DNA of 64,000 bases from Sulfuriferula thiophila (GCF_003864975.1 NZ_BHGL01000001.1:1-64000), one strand, 5' to 3'. Counted from the stretch's first letter, positions 35,790-44,768 are shown. Numbers and translations are program-made. The notes: generated from the sequence alone by a model not told the origin.

Positions 35790-36104
35790 ATGTACAAAAC
35801 GATATTATCCGCAACATTAACGGCCATTCTGCTCAGCGCTTGCGTCGTGGTACCGGCACAGCGCGGCCCGCAATTAGCGGTTGCCCCAGCATTGCCGGTG
35901 GTAGTGGAGCTAGGCGTAGAACCTTACTATTTTTACAGTGGTTATTACTATTATTACCAGAATAATCGCTGGAGCTATTCCAATGCCCGAAGTGGCCCGT
36001 GGATGGATCTGCCCAGAAACCGCTATCCCCAGGAGGTTCGATTCCGTAATCGCGATAATGGGCACGACCGGGATCATGGCCATGAGCAGCATGACCGAGA
36101 TTAA
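35790..36104 (+). CDS. Small Tyr-rich lipoprotein
   Basis: 104 aa. Lipobox LLSAC near residue 18. Then a Tyr-rich patch (YYFYSGYYYYYQNNRWSYS) and a His/Asp/Arg-rich tail (NGHDRDHGHEQHDRD). It is shared with other periplasmic proteins of this block that have WSYS/YYYW-like sequences. AGGAGG lies 7 nt before the ATG. Function unknown; the tail could bind metal. Confidence 0.65.
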   Translation: MYKTILSATLTAILLSACVVVPAQRGPQLAVAPALPVVVELGVEPYYFYSGYYYYYQNNRWSYSNARSGPWMDLPRNRYPQEVRFRNRDNGHDRDHGHEQHDRD

Positions 36105-36168
36105 TCTGGACCAAGACGAATCTGTGTATACTGCCTGATTGCCCGTCCATAACAGAAGGAGATTTATT

Positions 36169-36612
36169 ATGTCTATGTTAACTAAATTTAAATTGGCATT
36201 AACTGCATTGTTACTGCTAAGCCTGGCCGCATGTGACAACATGGGGACGCGCGCAAATGCACCGTATTCAGGTTATGGCGTGGTGCAGTCTATCGAGATA
36301 GTACAACAGGGTGGCGGCATTGGCGGCACCGGCATGGGACTGGGGACAGTTGCTGGCGGCGTTATCGGCGGCATCCTGGGCAATCAGGTAGGTGGCGGCA
36401 CGGGTAAAACGGTTGCAACAGTCGGTGGCGTAGCTGCCGGTGCTTATGTGGGACATCAACTGGAGAAGGGCAAGACCGGAACCGGTAATGCTTATAAATT
36501 CACCATTCGCATGGATGATGGCTCATACCAAACATTAACCCAGCCCACCGCTGGCAGCTTTAGAAACGGGGACAGAGTACGCGTTGAAAATGGCGTGATA
36601 TACCGCCAATAG
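36169..36612 (+). CDS. Glycine-zipper lipoprotein (SlyB/PcpL-like)
   Basis: 147 aa from ATG 36169, with AGAAGGAG upstream. Lipobox LSLAAC. A Gly-zipper 2TM region with GGIGGTGMGLGTVAGGVIGG and GGTGKTVATVGGVAAGAYVG precedes a small C-terminal beta domain (YKFTIRMDDGSYQTL). SlyB-like lipoproteins stabilise the outer membrane under stress. Confidence 0.85.
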   Translation: MSMLTKFKLALTALLLLSLAACDNMGTRANAPYSGYGVVQSIEIVQQGGGIGGTGMGLGTVAGGVIGGILGNQVGGGTGKTVATVGGVAAGAYVGHQLEKGKTGTGNAYKFTIRMDDGSYQTLTQPTAGSFRNGDRVRVENGVIYRQ

Positions 36613-36621
36613 CATCACTCC

Positions 36622-36648
36622 CCAAACCCGGTGCCTTACCGGGTTTGG
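36622..36648 (+). terminator. Hairpin after the glycine-zipper gene
   Basis: CCAAACCCGGT (36622-36632) and ACCGGGTTTGG (36638-36648) form a perfect 11-bp stem with a 5-nt loop, but no T-tract. The rest of the gap to 36919 shows nothing I can support. Confidence 0.6.
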
Positions 36649-36928
36649 CTGCTTCTCCAGACTTAATTTCACGCTGCACCCGTAACAGACAACGCAGTAC
36701 CCCGCATTCATTTCCGCCAGCATCAAACCAACTGCAAACCCGGCAAATAAACCTCCTCACATAGCGCTGCTATGTACGACACCGCACAGACACGTCCATA
36801 TTCGCACCCTATGATGGGTACGACAATCAGGCAGATGAATTGCTGTCAGCTGAATTGGAAATCGTTGCAATCACAGCAATTGCCATGACCAAGGTCATGT
36901 TCGACGCTTAACTCAATGGATGGGACAA

Positions 36929-37324
36929 ATGATGAAAAATTTATATCAGGGTAAATCGTATCAAATGCTACGCCGAATCGGTATCACAGCTGGTGCGGTT
37001 ATCTTTATGGCCGGTTGCGCCAGCACCCCTGCACCGACAGCGCAAATGGCTGTTTCCAGAGCGGCAGTAACCGAAGCCAACAATGCGGGAAGCAATGAGT
37101 TTGCGCCAGTTCAGCTCAAGTCCGCCATGGATAAGATGGCTGCTGCCGAACGCGCCATGACGGATAAGGATTATGTGCTGGCTCGGCAACTTGCCGAACA
37201 GGCGCAGGTGGATGCCCAGTTAGCCAGTGCAGCTGCACGAACTGCCAAAGCAAAAAAAGCCGCAGATGCAGTGCAGGAAGATAGCCGCGTGCTACGCCAG
37301 GAAATCAACCGTAAAACCAACTAA
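36929..37324 (+). CDS. DUF4398 lipoprotein
   Basis: 131 aa from ATG 36929; ATG 36920 and 36932 are alternatives, and GGGA at about 36922 favours the later ones. Lipobox FMAGC. The mature part is Ala-rich and helical (AAVTEANNAGSNEFAPVQLK, then MAAAERAMTDKDYVLARQLA), the DUF4398 pattern. It is usually beside an OmpA-family protein, as here. Confidence 0.8.
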   Translation: MMKNLYQGKSYQMLRRIGITAGAVIFMAGCASTPAPTAQMAVSRAAVTEANNAGSNEFAPVQLKSAMDKMAAAERAMTDKDYVLARQLAEQAQVDAQLASAAARTAKAKKAADAVQEDSRVLRQEINRKTN

Positions 37325-37342
37325 TCATCAACGGAGTCCATC

Positions 37343-38293
37343 ATGCAAAAAAAATTGTATTTCCCTATGACACTGATTGCTGTTGCCATTTTTTCAGGTT
37401 GCAGCTCAATGCCGCAAAACACCGCGCTCTCCGATGCACATAGCAGCTACGACAATGCGCGCAGCAACCCTGCAGTTACCAATCTGGCAGCGGTCGAATT
37501 GCAGGAAGCCGGCAATTCCCTGACCAAGGCGGACACCGCATTAAGCAAGGGGGCAAGCGATGCTACGGTCAACCAGATGGCTTATATTGCCAACCAGCAA
37601 GTCGCTATTGCGCAGGAAACAGCCAAACGCAAAACAGCTGAACTAGCCGTTGCCAGCGCCAGCGCACAGCGCGATCAAATCCGCCTGGCGGCCAGAACAG
37701 CTGAAGCAGATGCCGCGCATCAGCAGGTAGGCATTGCACAGGAAACCGCCGATCAGAAAACCGCTGAAGCTGCCGCAGCCAAACAGCAAACTGCCATAGT
37801 GCAACAAACTGCGGATCAGCAAGCCGTCGCTTTAGCTGCCGCCAATGCTAATGCTGCCAATGATCAAGCACTTATTGCACAGCAGGACATGCAGCTCAAG
37901 GCATTAAATGCCAAGAAAACCGAGCGCGGCCTGGTTATTACGCTAGGCGATGTATTGTTCAATACCAACAAAGCGCAATTGTCACCGCACGGCATGCAAA
38001 GCCTACAAAAGCTGGAAACCTTTCTCAAACAATATCCGCAACGCAAGGTTCTGGTTGAGGGTTATACCGACAGTACCGGCAGCGAAGAGCACAATCAGGC
38101 GCTCTCGGAACGACGCGCTGATGCTGTGCGCGTAGCACTGACCGATGCCGGTATCAGTAGCGACCGTATTGCTACGCATGGTTACGGGGAGTCCTACCCG
38201 GTTGCCAGCAATGATACTGCTTCCCACCGCCAGATAAACCGGCGTGTCGAGATCATTATCTCCAACGATAACGGCAACATCGCGCCACGCTAA
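37343..38293 (+). CDS. OmpA-family lipoprotein with DUF4398 N-terminus
   Basis: 316 aa. Lipobox FSGC, a DUF4398-like region (about 25-100), a long Ala/Gln-rich helix (about 100-195) with repeats of the type ETA(D/K)xKTAEAA..., then an OmpA peptidoglycan-binding domain (about 200-310: GDVLFNTNKAQLSPHG, VEGYTDSTGSEEHNQALSER and HGYGESYPV). It ties the outer membrane to peptidoglycan. It is the partner of the upstream DUF4398 gene. Confidence 0.88.
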   Translation: MQKKLYFPMTLIAVAIFSGCSSMPQNTALSDAHSSYDNARSNPAVTNLAAVELQEAGNSLTKADTALSKGASDATVNQMAYIANQQVAIAQETAKRKTAELAVASASAQRDQIRLAARTAEADAAHQQVGIAQETADQKTAEAAAAKQQTAIVQQTADQQAVALAAANANAANDQALIAQQDMQLKALNAKKTERGLVITLGDVLFNTNKAQLSPHGMQSLQKLETFLKQYPQRKVLVEGYTDSTGSEEHNQALSERRADAVRVALTDAGISSDRIATHGYGESYPVASNDTASHRQINRRVEIIISNDNGNIAPR

Positions 38294-38310
38294 TCATCTG
38301 CGGCCATTCC

Positions 38311-38336
38311 CGGGCAATACGCTAACGTAATGCCCG
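38311..38336 (+). terminator. Hairpin carrying the TACGCTAACGTA core
   Basis: CGGGCAATACG and CGTAATGCCCG form an 11-bp stem with one mismatch around CTAA, just after the OmpA gene. The centre TACGCTAACGTA (38318-38329) is the same 12-mer as at 24340-24351. No T-tract follows, so this may be a terminator, an operator, or both. Confidence 0.5.
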
Positions 38337-38378
38337 AGTGACTGCACCACTGACACTGCACATACAGAGGATATCATC

Positions 38379-38531
38379 ATGGGACTTATATTATTGATTG
38401 TAATCATACTATTGCTGGTTGGTGCATTCCCTGCCTGGCCGCACAGCCGGTCGTGGGGTTATGCACCGAGTGGTGGTCTTGGCTTGGTACTCATCATCCT
38501 GATCATCCTGCTACTGCTGGGTCGAATTTAG
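38379..38531 (+). CDS. DUF3309 small membrane protein
   Basis: 50 aa, too short for many gene finders. MGLILLIVIILLLVGAFPAW is followed by PHSRSWGYAPSGG and a second helix LGLVLIILIILLLL. This is the DUF3309 layout. Such peptides are common in stress-related clusters of proteobacteria. CAGAGG lies about 11 nt before the ATG. Confidence 0.8.
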   Translation: MGLILLIVIILLLVGAFPAWPHSRSWGYAPSGGLGLVLIILIILLLLGRI

Positions 38532-38573
38532 GGTAACCATTGCGGCAATCTGTTTTTATAAGGAGTTATAAAC

Positions 38574-38720
38574 ATGCTTGAGACTATTGCAATTATCTTG
38601 CTGATTCTGTGGGTACTTGGTCTGGTTACCTCTTACACCATGGGTGGATTTATTCACATCCTGCTGATTATCGCTGTTGTGGTGATATTGATTCGGGTCA
38701 TTCAAGGCCGAGGCATATAA
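38574..38720 (+). CDS. Lmo0937-family small membrane protein
   Basis: 48 aa: MLETIAIILLILWVLGLVTS, then YTMGGFIHILLIIAVVVILI and a basic tail. This matches the Lmo0937 family of two-helix peptides. AAGGAG lies 9 nt upstream. Its neighbours (DUF3309, DUF883, CsbD) suggest general or envelope stress. Confidence 0.8.
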   Translation: MLETIAIILLILWVLGLVTSYTMGGFIHILLIIAVVVILIRVIQGRGI

Positions 38721-38742
38721 CAAACTGACCGGAGATAATGAA

Positions 38743-38958
38743 ATGAATGCAATTAAAATGTTGGCAATCGCGCTGATCGTAGCGGGCGCCCTGGGTTTGG
38801 CCTATGGTGGTTTCACTTACACCAAGGATACACAACAAGCCAAACTAGGCCCGATAGAACTGTCCGTAAAAAGTACGGAAACTGTAAATATCCCGGTCTG
38901 GGCTGGCGTAGGCGCCCTCGTAGCCGGCATGTTGCTGCTGTTTGTACGCAAGGAGTAA
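38743..38958 (+). CDS. Two-helix small membrane protein (DUF3185-like)
   Basis: 71 aa. Helices at about 5-22 and 50-67 flank a polar loop (TKDTQQAKLGPIELSVKSTE). A DUF3185-type relation is suspected but not firm. CGGAG lies 7-8 nt upstream. Confidence 0.65.
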   Translation: MNAIKMLAIALIVAGALGLAYGGFTYTKDTQQAKLGPIELSVKSTETVNIPVWAGVGALVAGMLLLFVRKE

Positions 38959-39046
38959 CCCTCCCGGCCTCTGGCAAGCTATTCAAATTGCTGCTGGCTG
39001 GAAATTTTCATTTTAACAATTAACCATTACACGATAGGAATCCACC

Positions 39047-39394
39047 ATGAATGCAATTGAACGTACAACTCAAAAGGGTATGGAAGCATTGGCTGACCAA
39101 ACCAGCAAACAACAACTGATCGCTGATTTCAAAGTGGTCGTAGAGGATGCTGAAGCACTGCTGAAAGTCACCGCCAATCAAGGGGGAGAAAAATTGATAG
39201 AAGTCCGCGCCAAGGCAGAAGAGTCACTTAAAATCGCTAAAGCCCGTATGATGGAAGCGCAAGATGCATTGCTTGCCAAAACCAAAGCCGCCGCCAAGGC
39301 AACGGATGTCTACGTCCATGAAAATCCATGGAAAGCCATCGGTGCTGCTGCCGGTGTTGGTCTGGTGGTTGGCTTACTCATCGGCCGCCGTTAA
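39047..39394 (+). CDS. DUF883 ribosome-associated membrane protein (ElaB/YqjD-like)
   Basis: 115 aa. A long amphipathic helical region (about 15-85) precedes the conserved VHENPWKAIGAAAGVGLVVG tail helix and GRR end, typical of ElaB/YqjD tail-anchored proteins that bind ribosomes in stationary phase. It begins a yqjD-yqjE-yqjK-type operon. Confidence 0.88.
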   Translation: MNAIERTTQKGMEALADQTSKQQLIADFKVVVEDAEALLKVTANQGGEKLIEVRAKAEESLKIAKARMMEAQDALLAKTKAAAKATDVYVHENPWKAIGAAAGVGLVVGLLIGRR

Positions 39395-39404
39395 TTCCTG
39401 AGCC

Positions 39405-39797
39405 ATGGCCGAGCACACACCCGAAGAGCATAAAGGGCTGCTATCCTCACTGACAACGCTCGCTTCCACGCTGGTAGCTATTGCGCACACGCGTCTTGAT
39501 CTGCTGGTTGCCGATCTGGAAGAAGATCGGGAGCACGTGTTGTCGCTACTGGTATTGGCACTAACTGCCCTGTTTTGTCTGGGAGTAGGGGTTGTGCTGG
39601 CAACCATACTGCTGGTTGCCGCCTTCTGGGACACACATCGCCTGCTGGTGCTGGGCACGCTTGCCGGATGCTTTCTCATGGCGGGTATAGCCGCATGGGG
39701 ACGCCTCCGGTATAAAACGAAAACCAAACCCCGGCTATTTGCCACGAGCATGTCAGAGCTGTTAAAAGACCGAGATCAGCTCGTTTCACGATTATGA
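39405..39797 (+). CDS. YqjE/holin-superfamily membrane protein
   Basis: 130 aa. An N-terminal amphipathic part (LLSSLTTLASTLVAIAHTRL) then two helices (about 45-68 and 76-96), the phage-holin-superfamily 6 (YqjE) pattern. It starts 10 nt after the DUF883 gene and overlaps the next by 4 nt. Confidence 0.82.
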   Translation: MAEHTPEEHKGLLSSLTTLASTLVAIAHTRLDLLVADLEEDREHVLSLLVLALTALFCLGVGVVLATILLVAAFWDTHRLLVLGTLAGCFLMAGIAAWGRLRYKTKTKPRLFATSMSELLKDRDQLVSRL

Positions 39798-40072
39798 GTA
39801 AGAAATTAGTCCTACTCACTGAGCGCCGCGAGCGTCTGGTTGCGCTAGCGGCGGCGCAGCGTGTTATGCTAGCGGCGACTATCGAGCCATGGCGCATACC
39901 GTTAACACGGGTTGACCAGGGACTGACGTTATTACGTTATCTCAAGCACCATCCTGTCTGGCTTATCGGTAGCGGGCTTGCGCTGGCAACGCTGCGCCCG
40001 ATCTATCTGGGCAAATGGCTGGGACGTGGCTGGGTGGCGTGGAAATTACTACGTAAATTGCACGATAAATAA
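39794..40072 (+). CDS. YqjK-like protein
   Basis: 92 aa. A basic N-terminus (LTERRERLVALAAAQRVML) matches YqjK, followed by a weak membrane segment with HPVWLIGSGLALATLRP. Third gene of the yqjDEK-type set; its start overlaps the YqjE stop (ATGA). Confidence 0.75.
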   Translation: MSKKLVLLTERRERLVALAAAQRVMLAATIEPWRIPLTRVDQGLTLLRYLKHHPVWLIGSGLALATLRPIYLGKWLGRGWVAWKLLRKLHDK

Positions 40073-40083
40073 AAGAAACTGCT

Positions 40084-41268
40084 ATGAATCCAAACTCAGA
40101 CCAGGATGCCGATATACAACGAGTGGCAGTACCTGCTGCTGATGCGACTGAAGGCGTCCATACGTTCGTCGTCCACGTCCCGGTGGATGCACGCGGTCTG
40201 GCGCTGGGTATACTGGCAGCCGTCGCCGTAATCTTTGCATTGGACTGGATGCAGACATTTTTTGTCCCGCTGTTGCTTGGCATTTTCCTGACTTACACGC
40301 TTAATCCCCTCGTCATACTGCTGGAACGCATCAAAATACCGCGCATACTGGGGACCAGCGTAGTGATTGTGGCATTTATATGCGCCTTCGCGCTGGGTAC
40401 GTATTCGTTACGTGGGCAGATGCAGACCATTTTCACACAATTGCCCGAGGCGGCCAGCAAACTATCTGCCGGTTTGGCTAACATGCGAAATGACCCGGAC
40501 GGTAGCATGCAGAGAATGCAAGCTGCGGTGGGTGAAATGGAGCAGGCGGGCAGCCAGATCACCAGCACGCCACCCGGGCACAAACAGCGCATTACTCACA
40601 TTGTCATCGATAAACCGGGTTTCAAGCTGGGTGATGTGATGTGGGCAGGTTCGGTTAGCGTATTAGGCTTCATTAGCCAAGCGACCATGGTGATTTTTCT
40701 GGCCTTTTTTCTCCTAGCTGGCGGTGATACCTTCAAGCGTAAACTGCTGCGCCTTACCGGACCATCGCTATCACGGAAGAAAATCACCATTAACATCCTC
40801 AACGACATTAATAACTCAATCCAGAAATACATGTTCATGTTGTTATTGACGAATATGCTGCTAGGTTTACTCAGCTGGGTCGCTTTCCGCCTAATAGGAC
40901 TGGATAATGCAGGTGGTTGGGCAGTGACTGCGGGACTGCTGCATACCATTCCCTATATCGGCCCGGTATTTACCGCAGCAGCCACTGGTATGGTTGCTTA
41001 TTTGCAATTTGACTCTATGTCGATGGCATTATTAGTGGCCGGTGCGTCGCTGGCGATAGCCACTTTCGTCGGCACCTTTGTGACAACCTGGGTGACAGGC
41101 AGGATAGCCAAGATGAATGCAGCGGCGGTGTTTATTTCCCTGTTGTTCTGGGCATGGCTATGGGGGATATGGGGCATGCTGCTAGGTATCCCCATCATCG
41201 TCATTATCAAAGTAATATCGCAGCATGTAGAGCAGTTGCAGCCTGTCGCAGAAGTGCTTGGTGAGTAG
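40084..41268 (+). CDS. AI-2E family transporter-like permease
   Basis: 394 aa with about seven or eight membrane helices. Family elements: FFVPLLLGIFLTYTLNPLV, an amphipathic central region (about 105-175), the HTIPYIGPVFTAAATGMVAY motif and the LLFWAWLWGIWGMLLGIPI end. Family members include AI-2 exporters, proton/Na antiporters and uncharacterised permeases, so the substrate is unknown. Convergent with the phospholipase gene. Confidence 0.88.
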   Translation: MNPNSDQDADIQRVAVPAADATEGVHTFVVHVPVDARGLALGILAAVAVIFALDWMQTFFVPLLLGIFLTYTLNPLVILLERIKIPRILGTSVVIVAFICAFALGTYSLRGQMQTIFTQLPEAASKLSAGLANMRNDPDGSMQRMQAAVGEMEQAGSQITSTPPGHKQRITHIVIDKPGFKLGDVMWAGSVSVLGFISQATMVIFLAFFLLAGGDTFKRKLLRLTGPSLSRKKITINILNDINNSIQKYMFMLLLTNMLLGLLSWVAFRLIGLDNAGGWAVTAGLLHTIPYIGPVFTAAATGMVAYLQFDSMSMALLVAGASLAIATFVGTFVTTWVTGRIAKMNAAAVFISLLFWAWLWGIWGMLLGIPIIVIIKVISQHVEQLQPVAEVLGE

Positions 41269-41279
41269 TGTTGAGCAGA

Positions 41280-42668
41280 CTACAGCAAACGCGCCCATAA
41301 CCGCGCCGCACGTTCCTTGATCCGGTTGCTGACGGGTCGTTTACGCCAGCTTTCCAATGTAATCAGTTTAGACGATGCCAAATCCTGCTCGAACAGCACC
41401 TGCATTTGCAAACCAAAATCCTGCCCCAGTACAACGGCATTGATTTCCTGATTGTTGAGGAAGCTACGCCAGTCGAGATTGGTTGATCCTACTGTTGACC
41501 ATACACCGTCTATCAACGCCGTTTTGGCATGCAAGAGCGCATCCTGCCGCTCATAAATTTTGATGCCGGCATTCAGCAACTCATCGTAATACGAACGTGA
41601 TGCATAGAATACCAGTGCCGAATCTGTGGTTGCAGGTAATAGCAACCTTACATCTACGCCACGCTGAACGGCTTGTTTAAGTGCTGCCAGCAATTGCGGG
41701 TCGGGAACAAAATAGGCATTGGTCAAATACACCTGGGTTTCCGCATTATTAATGGCCGAAAGCAGGGTTACGTAAATCTGACTGTATGGCTCTTCGGGCG
41801 AACTGCCAATAGCGCGCACTACCTCATGACCGTAATTTTTAGATACTGGAAAATAATCTCTGGGCGCCAGCGGCTCACCTTGTTGCTCGATCCACGTTGC
41901 CATAAACAGCTTCTGGAATTCACTGACAACCGGCCCGGCCAAACGTAAATGCGTGTCCCGCCATGCCTGATTCTTTTTTGTTATTTTAACCCTGCGGAAT
42001 GATGAGCTGGAATACACGCTGCTAATGTTAATACCGCCAACGAACGCAACCTGCCCATCCACAATCAGCAGTTTACGGTGATCCCGCCGGTTAACATCCC
42101 AGCCTTTACGTGCGAGCAGCGGATTAACCGGATTAAATTCCAGTACATTCACACCACTCTGTTTTAACGTGTCAAAAAACGCTTTAGGTGTGTTGATTGA
42201 ACCCACGCTGTCATAGATAAGATTCACCTGCACCCCGCTTTGTTGCTTTTTCATTAACAGTGCAGCAAAACGTTGCCCGACTTCATCATCTTCAAAGATG
42301 TAAGTCTCCATATTAATATGGTTTTTGGCACGCTCTATAGCGGTAAACATGGCGTTATACGTGGTCGGGCCATCAACCAGTAGCGTGACCTTATTACCCA
42401 CCACCAGCGGGCTACCGACTAGCTCGGATTCCAGTGCCAGATGCCTGTCAAAGATATTGGTCTCAGTAGCATTATTTTTCAGCCTGGCGAGAATCGTCTT
42501 ACTCTGCGCAGCACTCAAAGGACCGTGTGCACCATCGAGTTGTACCGGGCGTGATGGCCGCATCGCCATATCTGGCACCAGCGCAGGGATCGAACTACAG
42601 CCTGCAAGCAGAAATAGCGCAAATACCGCTACAAATTGAGCTGCGTGAAAATACACGGGGTTTTTCAT
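41280..42668 (-). CDS. Phospholipase D-family lipoprotein (cardiolipin-synthase-like)
   Basis: 462 aa from ATG 42668, giving a lipoprotein signal with lipobox LLAGC. Two HKD motifs are present: HRKLLIVDG in the first half and HAKTALIDG in the second, each with the downstream Gly/Ser residues (GGINISS; GSTNLDW). Its form is close to ClsC-type proteins, but the lipoprotein start suggests a periplasmic site. It could make or remodel cardiolipin under stress. Confidence 0.85.
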   Translation of the reverse strand: MKNPVYFHAAQFVAVFALFLLAGCSSIPALVPDMAMRPSRPVQLDGAHGPLSAAQSKTILARLKNNATETNIFDRHLALESELVGSPLVVGNKVTLLVDGPTTYNAMFTAIERAKNHINMETYIFEDDEVGQRFAALLMKKQQSGVQVNLIYDSVGSINTPKAFFDTLKQSGVNVLEFNPVNPLLARKGWDVNRRDHRKLLIVDGQVAFVGGINISSVYSSSSFRRVKITKKNQAWRDTHLRLAGPVVSEFQKLFMATWIEQQGEPLAPRDYFPVSKNYGHEVVRAIGSSPEEPYSQIYVTLLSAINNAETQVYLTNAYFVPDPQLLAALKQAVQRGVDVRLLLPATTDSALVFYASRSYYDELLNAGIKIYERQDALLHAKTALIDGVWSTVGSTNLDWRSFLNNQEINAVVLGQDFGLQMQVLFEQDLASSKLITLESWRKRPVSNRIKERAARLWARLL

Positions 42669-42747
42669 GTACGACCAATACTCCCAGGGGAAACACGACT
42701 TGCAACCTACGCACAATGAAAGAAAACCAAATCAGTTTTAGCAAACA

Positions 42748-42832
42748 TTTAGTTGTATACACTAAACTGTTCGACTATATATCAATAATGGTGATAGTGT
42801 ACTTATGTTGGTGCAGTGTACGCTAGCGTACA
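42748..42832. promoter_or_regulatory. Two palindromes in a divergent intergenic region
   Basis: TTTAGT-TGTATAC-ACTAAA (42748-42766) and the perfect 16-nt palindrome TGTACGCTAGCGTACA (42817-42832). The second shares TACGCTARCGTA with 24340 and 38318. They lie between the phospholipase gene and the divergent 42938 gene, and fit operator sites. The 42669-42937 gap holds no gene. Confidence 0.5.
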
Positions 42833-42937
42833 GAAGCATGTAGCTAAATGCAGATAAGATAGCGATAGTGAATCTTGACGCCTTGCCCTGTCAACGGCCA
42901 GTGCCGACTTTAGTTATTGCTGCATGGAGATCACACA

Positions 42938-43573
42938 ATGCTAAAAAATCGATATATATTCATTGCTTTAGGCTTTCTATTATATTCCACAGCATCCACC
43001 GCTGAGGTTGGCATTGGCGTTCGCATGCCTAGCGTAAGCATAGGTATCAATCTCCCCACTTATCCAGACCTGGTTGCCATACCGGGTTACCCGGTTTATT
43101 ACGCGCCCCAGTTGAATGCAAACTTCTTTTTTTACGATGGCATGTACTGGATTTATCAGGATGATTACTGGTATAGCAGCATCTGGTATAACGGTCCTTG
43201 GGATCGGGTAGATCCCGAATATGTGCCCGTGTTTATCCTGCGCATCCCCGTTTACTACTATCGCCAGCCACCGGCGTATTTCTATGGCTGGCGGCCTGAT
43301 GCGCCTCCACACTGGGGCGATCATTGGGGGCGCGAATGGGAACAACGCAGAAAGGGTTGGGATAGATGGATACGCGGGACTGCGCCAGCACCGGCACCAC
43401 TACCAGCCTACCAGCGTCAGTACACAAATGAATACTACCCGCAACGCATAGAGCAACAACAGGAACTGCTACAGAAAAATTACCGTTACTGGCCACATGA
43501 CCCTGCAGTACGTCAACGTTATCAGCAGCTTGTACCAAAACCTCAGGGACGTGATGAAAATCCGCAAGAATAG
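42938..43573 (+). CDS. Exported Tyr/Trp-rich protein
   Basis: 211 aa from ATG 42938 (GGAG 9 nt upstream). A signal peptide (about 1-22) leads into VGIGVRMPSVSIGINLPTYP and an aromatic-rich core (MYWIYQDDYWYSSIWYNGPW) like the YXXW proteins of betaproteobacteria, then a His/Trp/Pro-rich part and a helical Gln/Arg-rich tail. Related in style to the 35790 and 43696 products. Function unknown. Confidence 0.75.
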   Translation: MLKNRYIFIALGFLLYSTASTAEVGIGVRMPSVSIGINLPTYPDLVAIPGYPVYYAPQLNANFFFYDGMYWIYQDDYWYSSIWYNGPWDRVDPEYVPVFILRIPVYYYRQPPAYFYGWRPDAPPHWGDHWGREWEQRRKGWDRWIRGTAPAPAPLPAYQRQYTNEYYPQRIEQQQELLQKNYRYWPHDPAVRQRYQQLVPKPQGRDENPQE

Positions 43574-43695
43574 GATTTAACGCATACACCTAAAGAGGGT
43601 CAAGAGCAGGAGCGAAATCGGGAGCGTGATGAATAATGCATGACAGAATAATCCGGATTTCGATAATTAAACACATTTTCAACAGGAGATAGCAT

Positions 43696-44166
43696 ATGAA
43701 ACGTTTTCTAATTGCAGCAACCATGGCAACAGCAGCGATTGCCACACCGGCACTCGCTGCCGATGTCGGCGTCTCAGTCACTATCGGCCAGCCAGGCTTC
43801 TATGGTCGCCTGGACATCGGTGGCTACCCGCCGCCACAAGTTATTTATCGTCAGCCGATGATAGTTCAACAAGTACCAAGGGATCGCCCACCTATTTATC
43901 TGCGCGTGCCACCAGGCCATGCCAAACACTGGGAGAAGCATTGCCGCGAATACAATGCCTGCGGTGAGCGCGTCTATTTTGTGCAAGATAGCTGGTACCG
44001 ACATGATTACGTACCCTACTATCAGAATCGGCAACGTGAACACCGTGGTTACGGCCAAGATGAGCGCAGGAATGATAATCGCGGAGACCAGCGGGATGAG
44101 CAGCATGGTAATGGTCATGGTAACGGCCATGGCAATGGCAAGGGTCACGGCAACGGTCATGACTGA
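43696..44166 (+). CDS. Exported protein with Gly-Asn-His tail
   Basis: 156 aa. Signal peptide (1-22, ATPALA-A), then VGVSVTIGQPGFYGRLDIGG as in the 42938 product, and a tail of GNGHGNGHGNGKGHG repeats from about residue 137, which could bind metal. AGGAGAT upstream. The family is widespread in betaproteobacteria without known function; it is likely a paralogue in domain style of its upstream neighbour. Confidence 0.78.
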   Translation: MKRFLIAATMATAAIATPALAADVGVSVTIGQPGFYGRLDIGGYPPPQVIYRQPMIVQQVPRDRPPIYLRVPPGHAKHWEKHCREYNACGERVYFVQDSWYRHDYVPYYQNRQREHRGYGQDERRNDNRGDQRDEQHGNGHGNGHGNGKGHGNGHD

Positions 44167-44228
44167 TGTTTTGACATATGCGTCAGCTCTGGAGGGATAA
44201 TTTCTCCTGCATTGACGCTACCATTAAG

Positions 44229-44271
44229 GGATGGGCTGCTGGAAATCCGTTTCTAGCGCCCATCCGCTTTT
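44229..44271 (+). terminator. Rho-independent terminator-like hairpin
   Basis: GGATGGGC (44229-44236) pairs with GCCCATCC (44258-44265), extended by an inner GCT/AGC pair, and is followed by GCTTTT. It ends transcription of the 43696 gene. Confidence 0.6.
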
Positions 44272-44332
44272 AGTAGTGCCGTAATTATCTTTTATTTCGT
44301 CCGTTTTACTTTATGTATATTAGGAGGCAACA

Positions 44333-44746
44333 ATGTATCGAATGCAAAATGCCAAACGAATTGTACTGATATTAGTGTTGCTCACTGGCGTTTCAGCCTG
44401 TAGTAAACAAAACTCAGCTGAAGATGCCGGGAAAAAAATAGACCAGGCAGCTGAGACGGCCAGTAATAAAATCGGTGAGACCGTCGACAAAGTTGATAAA
44501 AGCATAGAAACGCAAACCGCGAAAACCGCCATGGCTATTGATGATGCGACAGTTACCACCAAAGTCAAAGCCGCTATTTTTGCCGAACCCGCTCTAAAAT
44601 CATTACAGATTGGTGTTGATACTGTCGATGGCGTGGTTACCTTGACTGGCTCTGTTGATACCGAGCAAAACAGCGAACGTGTTAAAACGCTGGCTGAAGC
44701 AGTGGCCGGAGTGAAGCACGTAGACAATCAACTCAGACTTAAATAA
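44333..44746 (+). CDS. BON-domain lipoprotein
   Basis: 137 aa. Lipobox GVSAC, a polar helical stretch (AEDAGKKIDQAAETASNKIG...), then a BON domain (about 70-136: DDATVTTKVKAAIFAEPAL and TVDGVVTLTGSVDTEQNSER). BON domains bind phospholipid or act in envelope stress (OsmY-like). AGGAGG lies 6 nt before the ATG. Confidence 0.88.
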   Translation: MYRMQNAKRIVLILVLLTGVSACSKQNSAEDAGKKIDQAAETASNKIGETVDKVDKSIETQTAKTAMAIDDATVTTKVKAAIFAEPALKSLQIGVDTVDGVVTLTGSVDTEQNSERVKTLAEAVAGVKHVDNQLRLK

Positions 44747-44768
44747 GCTTGGCATACGAGTAATCACC

